Source: Ectothiorhodospira mobilis
GTDB lineage: Bacteria; Pseudomonadota; Gammaproteobacteria; Ectothiorhodospirales; Ectothiorhodospiraceae
NCBI RefSeq assembly: GCF_900114895.1
Contig: NZ_FOUO01000007.1
Location: 62,001 to 126,000 of the forward strand
Direction of reading: 5' to 3'
DNA length: 64,000 bases
Under the pieces are notes generated by a model. That model was not told where the DNA came from. It saw nothing but the letters and a program-made list of their open reading frames with translations, and did not search any database. The position numbers and the translations under genes were made by a program. Shown here piece by piece: positions 30,250-39,394 of the stretch. Positions within the stretch are counted from its first letter, which is position 1, and each line of letters starts with the position of its first letter.

Positions 30250-31065
30250 TCAGCGCTGGCAGCGGGGGCAGTAGTAGCTGGAGCGCCCCTGTTGTGGGAT
30301 GCGCCGGATGGGGGTTTGGCAGACGGGGCAGGGATGGTCGGCCCGGCCGTAGGCCCGCAGGGACTGGGCGAAATAACCCGGGCGACCGTCCTCCCGCAGG
30401 AAGTCCCGCAGGGTGGTGCCCCCCTGTTCCAGGGCCTCCTCCAGCACCCGGCGCAGGGCCGCCGCCAGACGCTCGGCCTCCGCCCGGGTGATCCGCCCGG
30501 CGGCCCGGCGCGGTCGGATGCCGGCCAGGAAGAGGGCCTCGGTGGCGTAGATGTTGCCGATCCCCGCCACCACCTGGGCGTTCATGATCAGGGCCTTGAT
30601 GCTGCTGCGCCGCCCCCGGGAGATGCGATACAGGTAGGGGCCGTCGAACCCCGGCTCCAGGGGTTCCGGCCCCAACCGGGCCAGCAGGGGATGGGGTGGG
30701 CCCGCCGCCTCGAACCAGTGCAGGCTGCCAAAGCGGCGGGGGTCGTGCAGGCGCAGGACCATGCCCGACTCCAGGCCCAGGTCCACGTGGTCGTGGGGCC
30801 CCGCCGGGGTGTCCTGCGCCACCAGGCGCAGGCTGCCGGACATCCCCAGGTGCAACAGGGCGATGCCCGGCGGGGCATGGATCAGCAGGTACTTGCCCCG
30901 CCGGGTGAGGGCCTGCACGGGGCGCCCCGTCAGGTGCTGCGCCAGGTCCGGGGGCACCGGCCAGCGCAGGCGCGGCTCGCGCACCCGGATGTGCGTGAAC
31001 CGCTGTCCCACCAGGTGGGGGGCGAGTCCGCGGCGGGTGGTCTCCACCTCCGGCAGTTCAGGCAT
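30250..31065 (-). CDS. mutM: Formamidopyrimidine-DNA glycosylase
   Basis: MutM (Fpg) removes 8-oxoguanine and formamidopyrimidines and cuts the abasic site. The 271-aa protein begins MPELPEVETTRRGLAPHL; Pro2 is the catalytic nucleophile after Met removal and Glu3 assists. RRGKYLLIHAP holds the conserved Lys, the H2TH region is around QVVAGIGNIYATEALFLAGI, and the C-terminal zinc finger is CPVCQTPIRRI...YYCPRCQ. Its start overlaps the end of the upstream chorismatase-like gene by 8 bases. Confidence 0.96.
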   Translation of the reverse strand: MPELPEVETTRRGLAPHLVGQRFTHIRVREPRLRWPVPPDLAQHLTGRPVQALTRRGKYLLIHAPPGIALLHLGMSGSLRLVAQDTPAGPHDHVDLGLESGMVLRLHDPRRFGSLHWFEAAGPPHPLLARLGPEPLEPGFDGPYLYRISRGRRSSIKALIMNAQVVAGIGNIYATEALFLAGIRPRRAAGRITRAEAERLAAALRRVLEEALEQGGTTLRDFLREDGRPGYFAQSLRAYGRADHPCPVCQTPIRRIPQQGRSSYYCPRCQR

Positions 31066-32056
31066 ACAGGCCCTCGATCTCCACCAGCAGGTCCTCACGG
31101 CAGACGTCCCCCCGCAGCAGCAGCAGGGGCGGGACGGGGTCCAGGGCGGCCTCCAGCCCGGCCTGCACCCACTGGGCGTCCGCCGCGTGGCGGACATAGG
31201 CCTTGAGCAGGGAGAGGCGTTCCGGGCCGGCCTCCGGGGCCGCCAGGGGTGGCTCCCCCGTGGCCCGCATCACCGCCTTCAGGTTCGCCAGGATCTCGCG
31301 CAACTGGGCGCTGACCTCGTCGTGACAGGTCTCGTGGCCCACGATGCTGGCGGTGCCGGAGATGTAGAGGTGAGGACCGCCCGACCAGTGGCGCAGGGTG
31401 GCCCGGGAGAAGGAGGGGCTGCGGGGGCCGTAGCGCGCCGGATAATGGAAGGCGCTCACCTGCCGCGGGTTCTCGATCTGCCTGCCTGGCTCCCGGCCGG
31501 CGAGGAAATAGATCAACACCCCCGGGGCCCGGGTGCCGATGGCGGTGGCGGCGGGCAGGTCCCCCTCCTCCAGGGGGATCCGTTCCAGGGCCCGGTGCCG
31601 TCCGAGGCAGAAGTTCTGGTAGCGGTCCAGGCCGTGGTGGCGCTCGTGCAGGCGCGGGAAGTAGTTCCACACCCGTAGCAGGGCGGGGAAGCCCATCTCC
31701 CGGTGGAAGGCCAGGAGCCGTGCATAGGCGTGTTCCGCGGCCGCGGCCAGGTCGTCGCCGAAGCGGTCTTCATCCAGGTGCATCCAGCCGAACAGGACCT
31801 GCTGCGTGCAGGTGTAGCCCACCCCGTCCCGGAAGCCGCCGTGCACCGGTTCCGTCGCCCGCCACACCTCCACCGGGGCGTTCGGGGCGAGGGGGGGCAG
31901 GGCCAGGTCCAGGGTGTCCGGACAGGTGGGATCGGAACGGTTCGCCGCGCCGAAGCGGATCCGGGCCAGGCGGTAGGGGTCGTGCTCCGGCACCCGTTGC
32001 GGGTCTTCCAGGCGGATGCTCAGGGGGGGGCTGGGGGTCTGTGGCATGGGCTCCAT
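31058..32056 (-). CDS. Chorismatase, FkbO/Hyg5 (XanB2-like) family
   Basis: A 332-aa protein of the family that includes FkbO, Hyg5 and Xanthomonas XanB2, often mislabelled pteridine-dependent deoxygenase. These enzymes split chorismate into pyruvate plus a dihydroxy-diene acid or 3-/4-hydroxybenzoate. Seen: LRVWNYFPRLHERHHGLDRYQNFCLGR, typical of the family, VLIYFLAGREPGRQIENPRQVSAFHYPARYGPRSPSFSRA, and a YjgF-like C-terminal half (HLYISGTASIVGHETCHDEV...QLREILANLKAVM). The likely product is 4-hydroxybenzoate for ubiquinone, by analogy with XanB2. No ubiC is in the window. Subtype is not certain. Confidence 0.8.
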   Translation of the reverse strand: MEPMPQTPSPPLSIRLEDPQRVPEHDPYRLARIRFGAANRSDPTCPDTLDLALPPLAPNAPVEVWRATEPVHGGFRDGVGYTCTQQVLFGWMHLDEDRFGDDLAAAAEHAYARLLAFHREMGFPALLRVWNYFPRLHERHHGLDRYQNFCLGRHRALERIPLEEGDLPAATAIGTRAPGVLIYFLAGREPGRQIENPRQVSAFHYPARYGPRSPSFSRATLRHWSGGPHLYISGTASIVGHETCHDEVSAQLREILANLKAVMRATGEPPLAAPEAGPERLSLLKAYVRHAADAQWVQAGLEAALDPVPPLLLLRGDVCREDLLVEIEGLYA

Positions 32057-32104
32057 GGTACCAGTTGCGCACGTTCATCTCGTTGCGCGAGGGGTCTGCC
32101 GGTC

Positions 32105-33313
32105 TCAGGGGGTCAGTTGCTGTTCCAGGTCATATGCCCAGGCCACCGCCTCCAGATAGAGGCGGCTGGTGGTCTCCTCCGAAAGGCCACGGAAACCGCG
32201 GGGGCGGTGCGGGTCATCGGTCTCGAAAGCGCGGGCGCAGTCCAGGGCCTCCCCCATGGGGCCGGCCTGCCGCAGCAGGGCCTGTTTCACCTCCTCGCTC
32301 AGGGGCAGGTCTTGCAGGGCCTCTTCCATGGGCCGCTGGATGAGTTGGTCCAGGATGGAGAACAGGCCCACGGTGAAGAAGCTGTCCAGGCGACCCATGC
32401 CCGCCGCACGGGCCAGGGTCTGGCAGGTGCGCGCCCGGATCAGGGCCGTGGGCATGGCCTGGGGCGGGATGTTCTCCAGGCGGCGCAGGGCGATCAGGCT
32501 GATCCACTTGCGGATGGCCCGGGTTCCCAGGTAGACCACCGCCCGGTGGATGGATTCCACGGGGCGCACCAGGCCGAAGAACGGGGAGTTGATGAAGCGC
32601 AGGAGCTGGTAGCTCAGGGAGACATCGCTGGCGATGAGCTGTTCCAGTTCCCGGGGGTCCAGGTCCGGCTGGTGGATGCGGGCCATGAGCTGCATCACCA
32701 CCAGCTGGTTGGCCATGAGCCGGGGTCCCCGCACCACGTTGGGCCGGCTGAGGCCATAGCCCTGGAAGTAGTCGAACCCCAGGTCGCGGCAGAAGGTGAG
32801 CTGCTCGGGGGTTTCCACCTTTTCCGCCAGCAGCTGCACCCGGTAGGGCCGCAAGCGGCCCACCAGGGTCCTCAGCTCCTTTGGACTCCACTGCAGCACG
32901 TCCAGCTTGACGATGCTGGCCAGGTGCAGCAGGGGCGCGTGGGTCTCGTCGAAGACGTAGTCATCCAGGGCGATGCGGTATCCGGCCCGGGTCAGGCGGG
33001 CCACCGCGGCGATGAGTTCACCGTCCACGGGGATATCCTCGATCACCTCCAGCACCACCCGTTCCGGCGGCAGGGCCATGGCGATCTCCCCGGTGAGGAA
33101 GTTGCGGGTGAGGTTGATGAAGGCGAGGCACTGACCCACCAGGCGGTCCAGGCCCAGGTCGATGAAGGCGCTCTGGATCACCTCTGAGGTGGCCGTGTCC
33201 CCGTCGGGGAAATGGGCCTGGTTCGCCGCGCTGTCCCGGAACAGGAGTTCGAAGGCCTGGACGCGGAACTCCCGATCATAGATGGGCTGTCTTCCTACGA
33301 AGGCCTCTGACAT
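32105..33313 (-). CDS. EAL-HDOD domain protein (YuxH-like)
   Basis: A 402-aa cytoplasmic signalling protein. Residues ~1-195 form an EAL phosphodiesterase-like domain: FELLFR in place of the EAL motif, FINLTRNFL, LEVIED, ALDDYVFDE, VKLDV, AEKVET and FQGYGLSRP. Most metal and catalytic positions appear kept, but the DDFG loop is altered (DDYV), so c-di-GMP hydrolysis is doubtful. Residues ~195-400 form an HDOD domain (LEQLIASDVSLSYQLLRFINSPFFGL). MSEAFVGRQPIYDREF at 33313 is the family-typical start; a further ATG lies at 33328. A single gene. Confidence 0.85.
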   Translation of the reverse strand: MSEAFVGRQPIYDREFRVQAFELLFRDSAANQAHFPDGDTATSEVIQSAFIDLGLDRLVGQCLAFINLTRNFLTGEIAMALPPERVVLEVIEDIPVDGELIAAVARLTRAGYRIALDDYVFDETHAPLLHLASIVKLDVLQWSPKELRTLVGRLRPYRVQLLAEKVETPEQLTFCRDLGFDYFQGYGLSRPNVVRGPRLMANQLVVMQLMARIHQPDLDPRELEQLIASDVSLSYQLLRFINSPFFGLVRPVESIHRAVVYLGTRAIRKWISLIALRRLENIPPQAMPTALIRARTCQTLARAAGMGRLDSFFTVGLFSILDQLIQRPMEEALQDLPLSEEVKQALLRQAGPMGEALDCARAFETDDPHRPRGFRGLSEETTSRLYLEAVAWAYDLEQQLTP

Positions 33314-33478
33314 GGGGCGGGGCGGCATCCGGCCGATGCGCTAGTAAGGGCGAGATGCTAAGAGTAGCAGGGTCGATTCATCCGGCACATCCCTGCAAGG
33401 GATGGGACATGGCTCCGGATGGGGCGCGGCCTGAGGGCACGCTCCGGGGATGGGGGAGACGTCATTGGGGGATCGGGA

Positions 33479-33538
33479 GGGGCCGGAACCGATCCGGCCC
33501 CCCAGGGGGCGGCCGGAGGGAGCGCCCCGCAAGGGGCG
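33479..33538 (-). terminator. Paired GC-rich hairpins after rpmG
   Basis: Reading from the rpmG stop on the minus strand, the first hairpin is CGCCCC-TTGC-GGGGCG (33523-33538) and the second a perfect 9-bp stem with 5-base loop (33479-33501; GGGGCCGGA with TCCGGCCCC). Neither is followed by a T run. They probably insulate rpmBG from the EAL-HDOD gene. Confidence 0.5.
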
Positions 33539-33562
33539 GCGATCAGCCCGGTAGGAGAGGCC

Positions 33563-33730
33563 TTACTTGATCTTGGCTTCCTTGTACATCACATGCTTGC
33601 GCACGACGGGATCGAATTTCTTGATCTCCATCTTCTCGGGCATGTTCCGCTTGTTCTTGGTGGTCGTGTAGAAGTGACCGGTGCCGGCGCTGGAGACCAG
33701 TCGGATCTTTTCCCGGATGCCTTTTGCCAT
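33563..33730 (-). CDS. rpmG: 50S ribosomal protein L33
   Basis: A 55-aa ribosomal protein of the large subunit, starting [20 protein letters not shown] and ending in [10 protein letters not shown]. No zinc-binding Cys pairs are present: this is the Cys-free L33 form common in gammaproteobacteria. It lies 13 bases after rpmB in the conserved rpmB-rpmG order. Confidence 0.96.
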   Translation of the reverse strand: MAKGIREKIRLVSSAGTGHFYTTTKNKRNMPEKMEIKKFDPVVRKHVMYKEAKIK

Positions 33731-33743
33731 CGTCTTGTCTCCT

Positions 33744-33980
33744 TCAGATTCGTTCGCCGCGGGCCCGCAGCTCCGCCAGGACGCTGTCGATGCCCTTCTT
33801 GTCGATGATGCGCATCCCCTTCTGGCTCAGGCGCAGCTTGACGAAGCGGTTCTCGCTCTCCACCCAGAAGCGGTGTTCGTGCAGGTTGGGCAGGAAGCGG
33901 CGGCGGGTCTTCCTGTGCGCGTGGGACACGTTGTTCCCGCTCATCGGGCGCTTACCCGTGATTTGGCAGACTCGGGCCAT
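33744..33980 (-). CDS. rpmB: 50S ribosomal protein L28
   Basis: A 78-aa large-subunit protein starting [28 protein letters not shown], the L28 signature, also Cys-free at zinc positions. GGAG lies eight bases before the ATG at 33980. The frame remains open to 34121, but that extension is intergenic sequence containing the predicted promoter. First gene of the rpmB-rpmG operon; divergent from folB. Confidence 0.97.
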   Translation of the reverse strand: MARVCQITGKRPMSGNNVSHAHRKTRRRFLPNLHEHRFWVESENRFVKLRLSQKGMRIIDKKGIDSVLAELRARGERI

Positions 33981-34023
33981 GGGGTGTTCTCCGGAAAAAC
34001 CAGGCTGATTGGAAAGGCGCAAG

Positions 34024-34052
34024 ACAGTAGCAGATACCCCCACCGGGGGCAA
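34024..34052 (-). promoter_or_regulatory. Predicted sigma-70 promoter of rpmB-rpmG
   Basis: On the minus strand TTGCCC (34047-34052) and TACTGT (34024-34029) are 17 bases apart, and the -10 is preceded by TG in the extended -10 position. The start point would be near 34017, giving a leader of about 37 bases that contains the rpmB ribosome site. Confidence 0.5.
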
Positions 34053-34119
34053 GTCCCGTGGGGCCCCGTGCCAGGCCGGGACTGGTCCGCGAAGGGGCCG
34101 GCGTATATAGTCGCTTCCC

Positions 34120-34479
34120 ATGGATATTGTCTATATTCGCGATCTGAGGGTCGAGACCACCGTCGGCATCTTCGACTGGGAGCGCAGCATCCGCCAGCAG
34201 GTGCGCATCGACCTGGAGATGGGCACGGACATCCGCGCCGGGGCCGGCAGCGACCGGATCCAGGATGTGCTGGACTACAAGACGGTGGCCAAGCGGGTCA
34301 TCGCACTGGTGGAGGGGAATCAGCGGGAGCTGGTGGAGGCCATGGCCGAGGACATCGCCGACATGCTCCTGCGGGAGTTTTCCATCCCCTGGCTGCGCCT
34401 CACCCTGGGCAAGCCCGGGGCCGTGCGCGGGGCGCGGGAGGTGGGGGTGGTCATCGAGCGCGGGGAGCGCACCCCGTGA
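34120..34479 (+). CDS. folB: Dihydroneopterin aldolase
   Basis: FolB cleaves 7,8-dihydroneopterin to 6-hydroxymethyl-7,8-dihydropterin in folate synthesis. The 119-aa product has [26 protein letters not shown] and [15 protein letters not shown], with the conserved Glu/Tyr/Lys set ([11 protein letters not shown] near the C-terminus). A TATATA -10-like element sits only 11 bases before the ATG, so the message may have almost no leader. Its stop overlaps the GTG start of folK, so the next enzyme of the pathway is translationally coupled. Confidence 0.93.
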   Translation: MDIVYIRDLRVETTVGIFDWERSIRQQVRIDLEMGTDIRAGAGSDRIQDVLDYKTVAKRVIALVEGNQRELVEAMAEDIADMLLREFSIPWLRLTLGKPGAVRGAREVGVVIERGERTP

Positions 34480-34991
34480 CCGCCGGGGGGATCCTGCGCC
34501 GGGCCTATGTGAGCATCGGCTCCAACGTGGACCGGGCCCGGTACGTGCGCATCGCCGCCGACGAGCTTCGGGCGGCCTTCGGGGCGGTGACGTTCTCCCC
34601 CGTCTACGAGACCGGGGCGGTGGGCTTCGACGGCCAGCCCTTCTATAACCTGGCGGCGGGGTTCGATACCCGGCTCCCCCCCGCGGATCTGGTGCAGCGG
34701 CTCAAGGCTATGGAGGCACGCCACGGCCGCAGCCACGGCGCTGCCCGTTTCGCCGACCGGACCCTGGATCTGGACCTGCTGCTTCTGGGGGACTGTGTCC
34801 AGGAACGGCCGCCGCTGCCCCGGGGGGATATCCTCCGCCACGCCTTTGTCCTGCGCCCCCTGGCGGATATCGCCCCGGACCTGCCCCATCCCGTTGTGGG
34901 GCGCAGCATCGGGGAACTCTGGGCGGGTTTTGAACCCGGCGGGCAGTGGTTGCGCCGGGTGGAGTTTTCCTGGGACGAGCCCCCCCGCTGA
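34476..34991 (+). CDS. folK: 6-hydroxymethyl-7,8-dihydropterin pyrophosphokinase (HPPK)
   Basis: FolK transfers pyrophosphate from ATP to 6-hydroxymethyl-dihydropterin. The 171-aa protein has YVSIGSNVDRARYVRIAADEL at the N-terminus, YNLAAGFDT, and RTLDLDLLLLGD, whose two Asp residues bind Mg2+. The usual RWGPR before TLDLD reads RFADR here, so it is a divergent HPPK. I chose the GTG at 34476 because it overlaps the folB stop (GTGA) and has GGGGAG eight bases upstream. It converges with the SDR gene. Confidence 0.88.
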   Translation: MTAGGILRRAYVSIGSNVDRARYVRIAADELRAAFGAVTFSPVYETGAVGFDGQPFYNLAAGFDTRLPPADLVQRLKAMEARHGRSHGAARFADRTLDLDLLLLGDCVQERPPLPRGDILRHAFVLRPLADIAPDLPHPVVGRSIGELWAGFEPGGQWLRRVEFSWDEPPR

Positions 34992-35003
34992 GCGGGGCCG
35001 GAG

Positions 35004-35768
35004 TCACTGGGTGGTGGTGCGCCCGCCGTCCACGGGGATGAGCTGGCCGGTGATGTAGTGGGCGTCGCGGATCAAAAACAGCGCGGTGCGGGCGATGTCC
35101 TCCGGCGAGCCCTCGCGCTTGAGGGCCGTGCGCTGGATCATCTCCTGGTGGGTGGCGGCGTTCTCCTCCGCCTCGGGCCAGAGGATGGCCCCGGGGGCGA
35201 TGCCGTTGACCCGCACCCGCGGCCCCAGCTCCCGCGCCAGGGCCTGGGTGAGCATCCACAGCCCCGCCTTGGCGGCGCAGTACAGGGGATAGCCCTGCAG
35301 GGGGCGCAGGGCGTGGATGTCCACGATGTTGACGATGCAGCCGCCGCTGCGTTCCAGGGCCGGGGCCAGGGCCTGGGAGAGGAACAGGGGGGCCTTGAGG
35401 TTGGTCCCCATGAGGTCGTCCCAGTGGGCCTCGGTGATCTCCCCCAGGGGGGTGGGGTAGAACGTGGAGGCGTTGTTCACCAGCACGTCCACCCGCCCGA
35501 AGGCCGCCTCCGCCGCCTGGGCCAGGCGCTGCGGTCCGCCCGCCTCCAGGAGTTCCCCGTCCACCAGGTGCACGGAGCCCGGGCGCCGGGCCTCCAGTTC
35601 CGCCTGCAGGTGGCGGGCCGCCTCGCCGGAGCGGCGGTAGTGGACCACCAGGTCCATGCCCTCTTCGTGCAGGCTGCGGGCGATGCTGGCGCCGATGCGC
35701 CGTGCCCCGCCCGTGATCACCGCCGTGCGCCCCTGCAGGGGGCTTTCCGCTCTCTGTTCCACGCTCAT
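35004..35768 (-). CDS. Pteridine reductase-like short-chain dehydrogenase
   Basis: A 254-aa SDR. TGGARRIG near residue 20 matches the TGx3RxG nucleotide motif of PTR1/FolM-type pteridine reductases rather than the usual TGxxxGIG. NNAST, the catalytic YPLYCAAK (Tyr and Lys) and NGIAPGAILWPE are also seen. It probably reduces dihydrobiopterin or dihydromonapterin-like substrates with NADPH. Location beside folB-folK (12-base convergent gap) supports a pteridine role. FolM would be the closest E. coli name, but I leave the symbol open. Confidence 0.85.
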   Translation of the reverse strand: MSVEQRAESPLQGRTAVITGGARRIGASIARSLHEEGMDLVVHYRRSGEAARHLQAELEARRPGSVHLVDGELLEAGGPQRLAQAAEAAFGRVDVLVNNASTFYPTPLGEITEAHWDDLMGTNLKAPLFLSQALAPALERSGGCIVNIVDIHALRPLQGYPLYCAAKAGLWMLTQALARELGPRVRVNGIAPGAILWPEAEENAATHQEMIQRTALKREGSPEDIARTALFLIRDAHYITGQLIPVDGGRTTTQ

Positions 35769-35873
35769 GACTCCCTCTTGCGGCCTTGGGGCAGGTCACC
35801 GCGCCCTTGAGCCCCATCGTTCCCGGGGCGACAATCCCGCCCCATCTTCCCGAGCCTTTGTTGGACCGTGCCC

Positions 35874-37058
35874 ATGTCCGTGGATTCCCCCTTGCCCGAA
35901 CCCGATCCCGAGGCCCTGCGGGTCAGCCAGCGGCTGGTGCGGCAGATCCAGGAGGAGAGTAACGCAGGAGGCGGCTGGCTGTCCTTCCGCCGCTACATGG
36001 AGCTGGCCCTGTATGCCCCGGGGCTGGGCTACTACGCCGCCGGCAGCCACAAGCTGGGGCGGGGCGGGGATTTTGTCACCGCCCCGGAGGTGTCGCCGGT
36101 CTTCGGCCAGTGCCTGGCGCGCCAGTGTGCCCAGGTGCTGCGGGCCCTGGACGGCGGTTCCATCCTGGAGTTCGGCGCCGGCAGCGGTCGCCTGGCGGTG
36201 GACATGCTCCGGGCCCTGGACGACTTGGGGACCCTGCCGGAGGCCTACGCCATCCTGGAGCCGAGCCCGGATCTGCGCCAGCGCCAGGAGGCCGCGGTGA
36301 CAGAACTGCCCCCGGATCTGCGCCGTCGGGTGTGCTGGCGGGACACCCTGCCCGATCCCGGCAGTTTCCGGGGCGTGATGCTGGGCAATGAGGTGCTGGA
36401 CGCCATGCCGGTGGAGGTCTTCCGCTGGGATGGAGCCCAGGTGCAGGAGCGGGGGGTCTGCATGGGCGAACGCGGACTGGCGTGGGCCGAGCGCCCGGCG
36501 GGGGAGGCCCTGGCGGAGCGGGTAGCGGCGCTGCGGGCCGAGCAGGGGGACACCTGGCCGCCGGATTACATCTCGGAATGGAACCCGGGGCTGGGGCCCT
36601 GGGTGCGCGCCCTGGGGGAGGTCCTGGAGCGGGGTGTGGTGCTGTTGTTGGACTATGGCTATCCCCGCGCCGAGTACTACAGCGCGCAACGCCGCCGGGG
36701 CACCCTCATCGCCCACTACCGCCATCGCGCCCTGGAGGACCCCCTGGCCTGGCCCGGCCTGATGGACATCACCGCCAACGTGGATTTCACCGCAGTGGCC
36801 GAGGCGGGCCGGGCGGCGGGCCTTGCGCTGCTGGGCTACACCACCCAGGCGTGGTTCCTCGTGGGGGCGGGGCTGGAGGCGGTGCTGGCCGCCCGCGCCA
36901 GCGAGGATCCCGGGGCGCAGGCGGCCCTGGCGGCCCAGGTGCGCATGCTCACCCTGCCCTCGGAGATGGGGGAGCGGTTCCAGGTGATGGCCCTGGGCCG
37001 GGGGGTGTCCCAGCCCCTGGACGGGTTTACCGGCCGGGATCTGAGCCGGCGGCTCTGA
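35874..37058 (+). CDS. SAM-dependent methyltransferase, MidA/NDUFAF7 family
   Basis: A 394-aa COG1565-type protein. SFRRYMELALYAPGLGYYAAG...GGDFVTAPEVSPVFGQCLA is diagnostic, ILEFGAGSGRLAVDML is the SAM-binding glycine motif I, and GNEVLDAMPVEVFRW and LLLDYGYPRAEYY follow. The human homologue NDUFAF7 methylates an Arg of a complex I subunit; the bacterial target is unknown. ATG at 35874 preferred over GTG at 35868. A complex-I-linked epimerase homologue lies two genes away. It converges with cca at a 4-base gap. Confidence 0.88.
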   Translation: MSVDSPLPEPDPEALRVSQRLVRQIQEESNAGGGWLSFRRYMELALYAPGLGYYAAGSHKLGRGGDFVTAPEVSPVFGQCLARQCAQVLRALDGGSILEFGAGSGRLAVDMLRALDDLGTLPEAYAILEPSPDLRQRQEAAVTELPPDLRRRVCWRDTLPDPGSFRGVMLGNEVLDAMPVEVFRWDGAQVQERGVCMGERGLAWAERPAGEALAERVAALRAEQGDTWPPDYISEWNPGLGPWVRALGEVLERGVVLLLDYGYPRAEYYSAQRRRGTLIAHYRHRALEDPLAWPGLMDITANVDFTAVAEAGRAAGLALLGYTTQAWFLVGAGLEAVLAARASEDPGAQAALAAQVRMLTLPSEMGERFQVMALGRGVSQPLDGFTGRDLSRRL

Positions 37059-37062
37059 GTCC

Positions 37063-38292
37063 TCAGGTCCGGGGTTCCTTTCGCAGGCTGCCCACGGCCT
37101 GCACCCGGCGCCGGTGCATCTCCTTGCGGATAGCGGGCCCCCGGAAGCCATCCGCCATCACCTTCCGGGCCTGTACCGACTGGCAGCGTTCCAGGGCCTG
37201 GCGCACGTGATCCGCCTGGGGATAGGGGCGCGACTCGAAGCCGGTGCGGCCGCGGTAGTCCGCCTCACAGGCCAGGAGGATGGCGTCCAGGCGTTCGGGG
37301 CGGCGGAAGGCATCCAGGTCCTCCAGGGTGCGTACCAGGGTCTCCGGGCGCAACTCGAAGGCCCGGTGGATGTGGCCGTGGTAACGGGACATGGCCCGGG
37401 CCGTGTCGCGGTAGCGGTTGGGGATGCGGTAGCGCGCGCAGAGGGCGTCGATCAGACCCACGCCCCGCTGTTCGTGCCCCCGGTGGCTGGGCAGGATCTC
37501 GGCCGGCGTGGTGCCCTTGCCCAGGTCGTGGGTGAGGGCGGCGAAGCGCACCACCGGGTCCGGGGACAGTGCGGCGGCCTGCTCCAGCACCATGAAGGTG
37601 TGTACGCCCGTGTCCACCTCCGGATGGTAGCGGGGGGGCTGGGGGACACCGAACAGGGCCTCCAGCTCCGGGAAGAGCACGCCCAGGGCCCCGCAGGCCC
37701 GCAGCACCCGGAAGTAGACCGCGGGGGCGTCGCTGGTCAGGGCCTTCTCCGTCTCCTGCCAGACCCGCTCCGGGGTGAGGCTGTCCAGTTCACCGCTGGC
37801 GGTCATGCGCCCCATCAGGGCCAGGGTCTCGTCCGCCACGCGAAAGCCCAGGGGGGCGAGGCGGGCGGCGAAACGGGCCACCCGCAGCACCCGCAGCGGG
37901 TCCTCGCTGAAGGCGGGGGAGATATGGCGCAGCAGCCGATCCTCCAGGTCCCGCTGGCCGCCAAAGGGGTCCACCAGGTGCCCCCGGGCATCCCGGGCCA
38001 TGGCATTGACGGTCAGATCCCGCCGGGCCAGGTCCTCCTCCAGGGTGACGCCGGGATCGGCATGCACCTGGAAGCCCCGGTGGCCGGGACCCGTCTTGCG
38101 TTCGGTGCGCGCCAGGGCGTGCTCCTCGCCGGTCTTTGGATGGAGGAAGACGGGGAAATCCCGCCCCACCTGGCGAAAGCCGAGGTTGCGCATGGCCTCC
38201 GGGGTGGCCCCCACCACCACCCAGTCCCTTTCCTTCACCTCAAGGCCCAGGAGTCCGTCCCGGACCGCACCGCCCACCAGATAGGTCTCCAT
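37063..38292 (-). CDS. cca: CCA-adding tRNA nucleotidyltransferase with HD domain
   Basis: Adds or repairs the 3'-CCA of tRNAs without a template. The 409-aa size fits the multifunctional gammaproteobacterial form. [28 protein letters not shown] begins the class II nucleotidyltransferase head (GGAVRD phosphate grip, ERDWVVVG with catalytic carboxylates) and [10 protein letters not shown] is conserved. The C-terminal HD phosphohydrolase domain is marked by [13 protein letters not shown]. The frame is open upstream through the preceding gene but the canonical start is the ATG at 38292, 5 bases after the NDUFA9-like gene's stop. Confidence 0.94.
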   Translation of the reverse strand: METYLVGGAVRDGLLGLEVKERDWVVVGATPEAMRNLGFRQVGRDFPVFLHPKTGEEHALARTERKTGPGHRGFQVHADPGVTLEEDLARRDLTVNAMARDARGHLVDPFGGQRDLEDRLLRHISPAFSEDPLRVLRVARFAARLAPLGFRVADETLALMGRMTASGELDSLTPERVWQETEKALTSDAPAVYFRVLRACGALGVLFPELEALFGVPQPPRYHPEVDTGVHTFMVLEQAAALSPDPVVRFAALTHDLGKGTTPAEILPSHRGHEQRGVGLIDALCARYRIPNRYRDTARAMSRYHGHIHRAFELRPETLVRTLEDLDAFRRPERLDAILLACEADYRGRTGFESRPYPQADHVRQALERCQSVQARKVMADGFRGPAIRKEMHRRRVQAVGSLRKEPRT

Positions 38293-38297
38293 GGGGG

Positions 38298-39227
38298 TCA
38301 GTGGGGCCGGCTGCGCAGCTGCTGCAGGCGGCCCTGCAGATCGCTGGGGACCAGCACATCGGCCACCACGGCCTCCAGGGGGGTGGGGCAAGGGTCCCCC
38401 GCCGGGCACTGCGCCCCCACCTGCAGGGTGCGGTGCCGGTCCAGGCCGGTGTGCCCGCCGGGCAGGTGGCCCGTCAGCCAGGCCCGGGGGGCGGCCAGGG
38501 CGTCCGGCAGCGGCAGGATGCGGCACGGGCGGTTCAGGGTGTGGGCCACATAGGCGGCCAACTCCCCCAGGGTGTAGGTCCGGGGACCGCACAGGTCGTG
38601 CCGGTCACCGCCCCGGTGGGGGCTGAACAGGGCCTGTACGAGCCGTTCCACCACGTCCATGACGTAGACCGGGGCCAGCCGCGCCCCGGCGTTGGCCAGC
38701 AGGAGGCGCCGGTGTTCCTGGATGCGGGCCGCCAGGGGGGTGAGCAGGGCGTCCCCGCGGCCGAAGATGGGGGCGGGACGGAAGCTGGTCACCCGCACTT
38801 CTTCGGCCATGGCATGCACCAGGTCCTCGCCGGCCCCCTTGGTGCGCAGGAAGGTGCTGGCGCCGCCATGGGCATCGGCGTGCAGGGCGCTCATGTAGAC
38901 AAGGCGCTGCACCCGCGCCAGCCGTGCCGCCTCCACCACGGTGCGGGGCAGGTCCACGTGCACCCGGCGCTGCAGCTTGGCATGGCCGTCGGGGATCCCC
39001 ACCAGGTGGATGATGGCGTCACTGCCCTCGAAGGCATGCTGCAGGTCGGTGACGTTGCCGTAGTCCGTTTCCACCAGCACCACACCGGGCAGGACCAGCA
39101 GGGGGCGGGCCCGCTGCACACGGCGCGTGAAGACCTTGACCTGCAGGCCGGCCGCAGACAGGGCCTTCACCAGGTGGCGACCGACAAAGCCGGTCCCTCC
39201 GAGGACACAGACCGTCCGGATGTTCAT
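38298..39227 (-). CDS. NAD(P)-binding epimerase-like protein, complex I NDUFA9 family
   Basis: A 309-aa atypical SDR. The N-terminal [17 protein letters not shown] is the dinucleotide-binding motif, followed by [25 protein letters not shown] and [11 protein letters not shown]. The catalytic YxxxK is not evident (FLRTKGAGE at that place), as in the NDUFA9-like group, so it may bind rather than turn over nucleotide. AAGGAA lies about ten bases before the ATG at 39227. It is upstream of cca in the same operon. Confidence 0.82.
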   Translation of the reverse strand: MNIRTVCVLGGTGFVGRHLVKALSAAGLQVKVFTRRVQRARPLLVLPGVVLVETDYGNVTDLQHAFEGSDAIIHLVGIPDGHAKLQRRVHVDLPRTVVEAARLARVQRLVYMSALHADAHGGASTFLRTKGAGEDLVHAMAEEVRVTSFRPAPIFGRGDALLTPLAARIQEHRRLLLANAGARLAPVYVMDVVERLVQALFSPHRGGDRHDLCGPRTYTLGELAAYVAHTLNRPCRILPLPDALAAPRAWLTGHLPGGHTGLDRHRTLQVGAQCPAGDPCPTPLEAVVADVLVPSDLQGRLQQLRSRPH

Positions 39228-39394
39228 CGGAAGACGTTCCTTTTTGGTTGCATGACGCGCGGGCGTCCCGGGCGACGGCGCCCGCACGGCCGGGGCAGGG
39301 CCGGCGGAAATGGAACCGGGTTGATCATTCCGATCCCCCCGGTGGGGCGCAATATATTATGGTAAGGCTTCAACATTTGCAGAGGAGTTCACCC

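Noticed and set aside
39321-39360. TTGATC plus TATATT as a promoter for the aldehyde dehydrogenase gene
   Set aside because: The spacing is about 26 bases, too long for sigma-70; only the AT-rich -10-like part is plausible.
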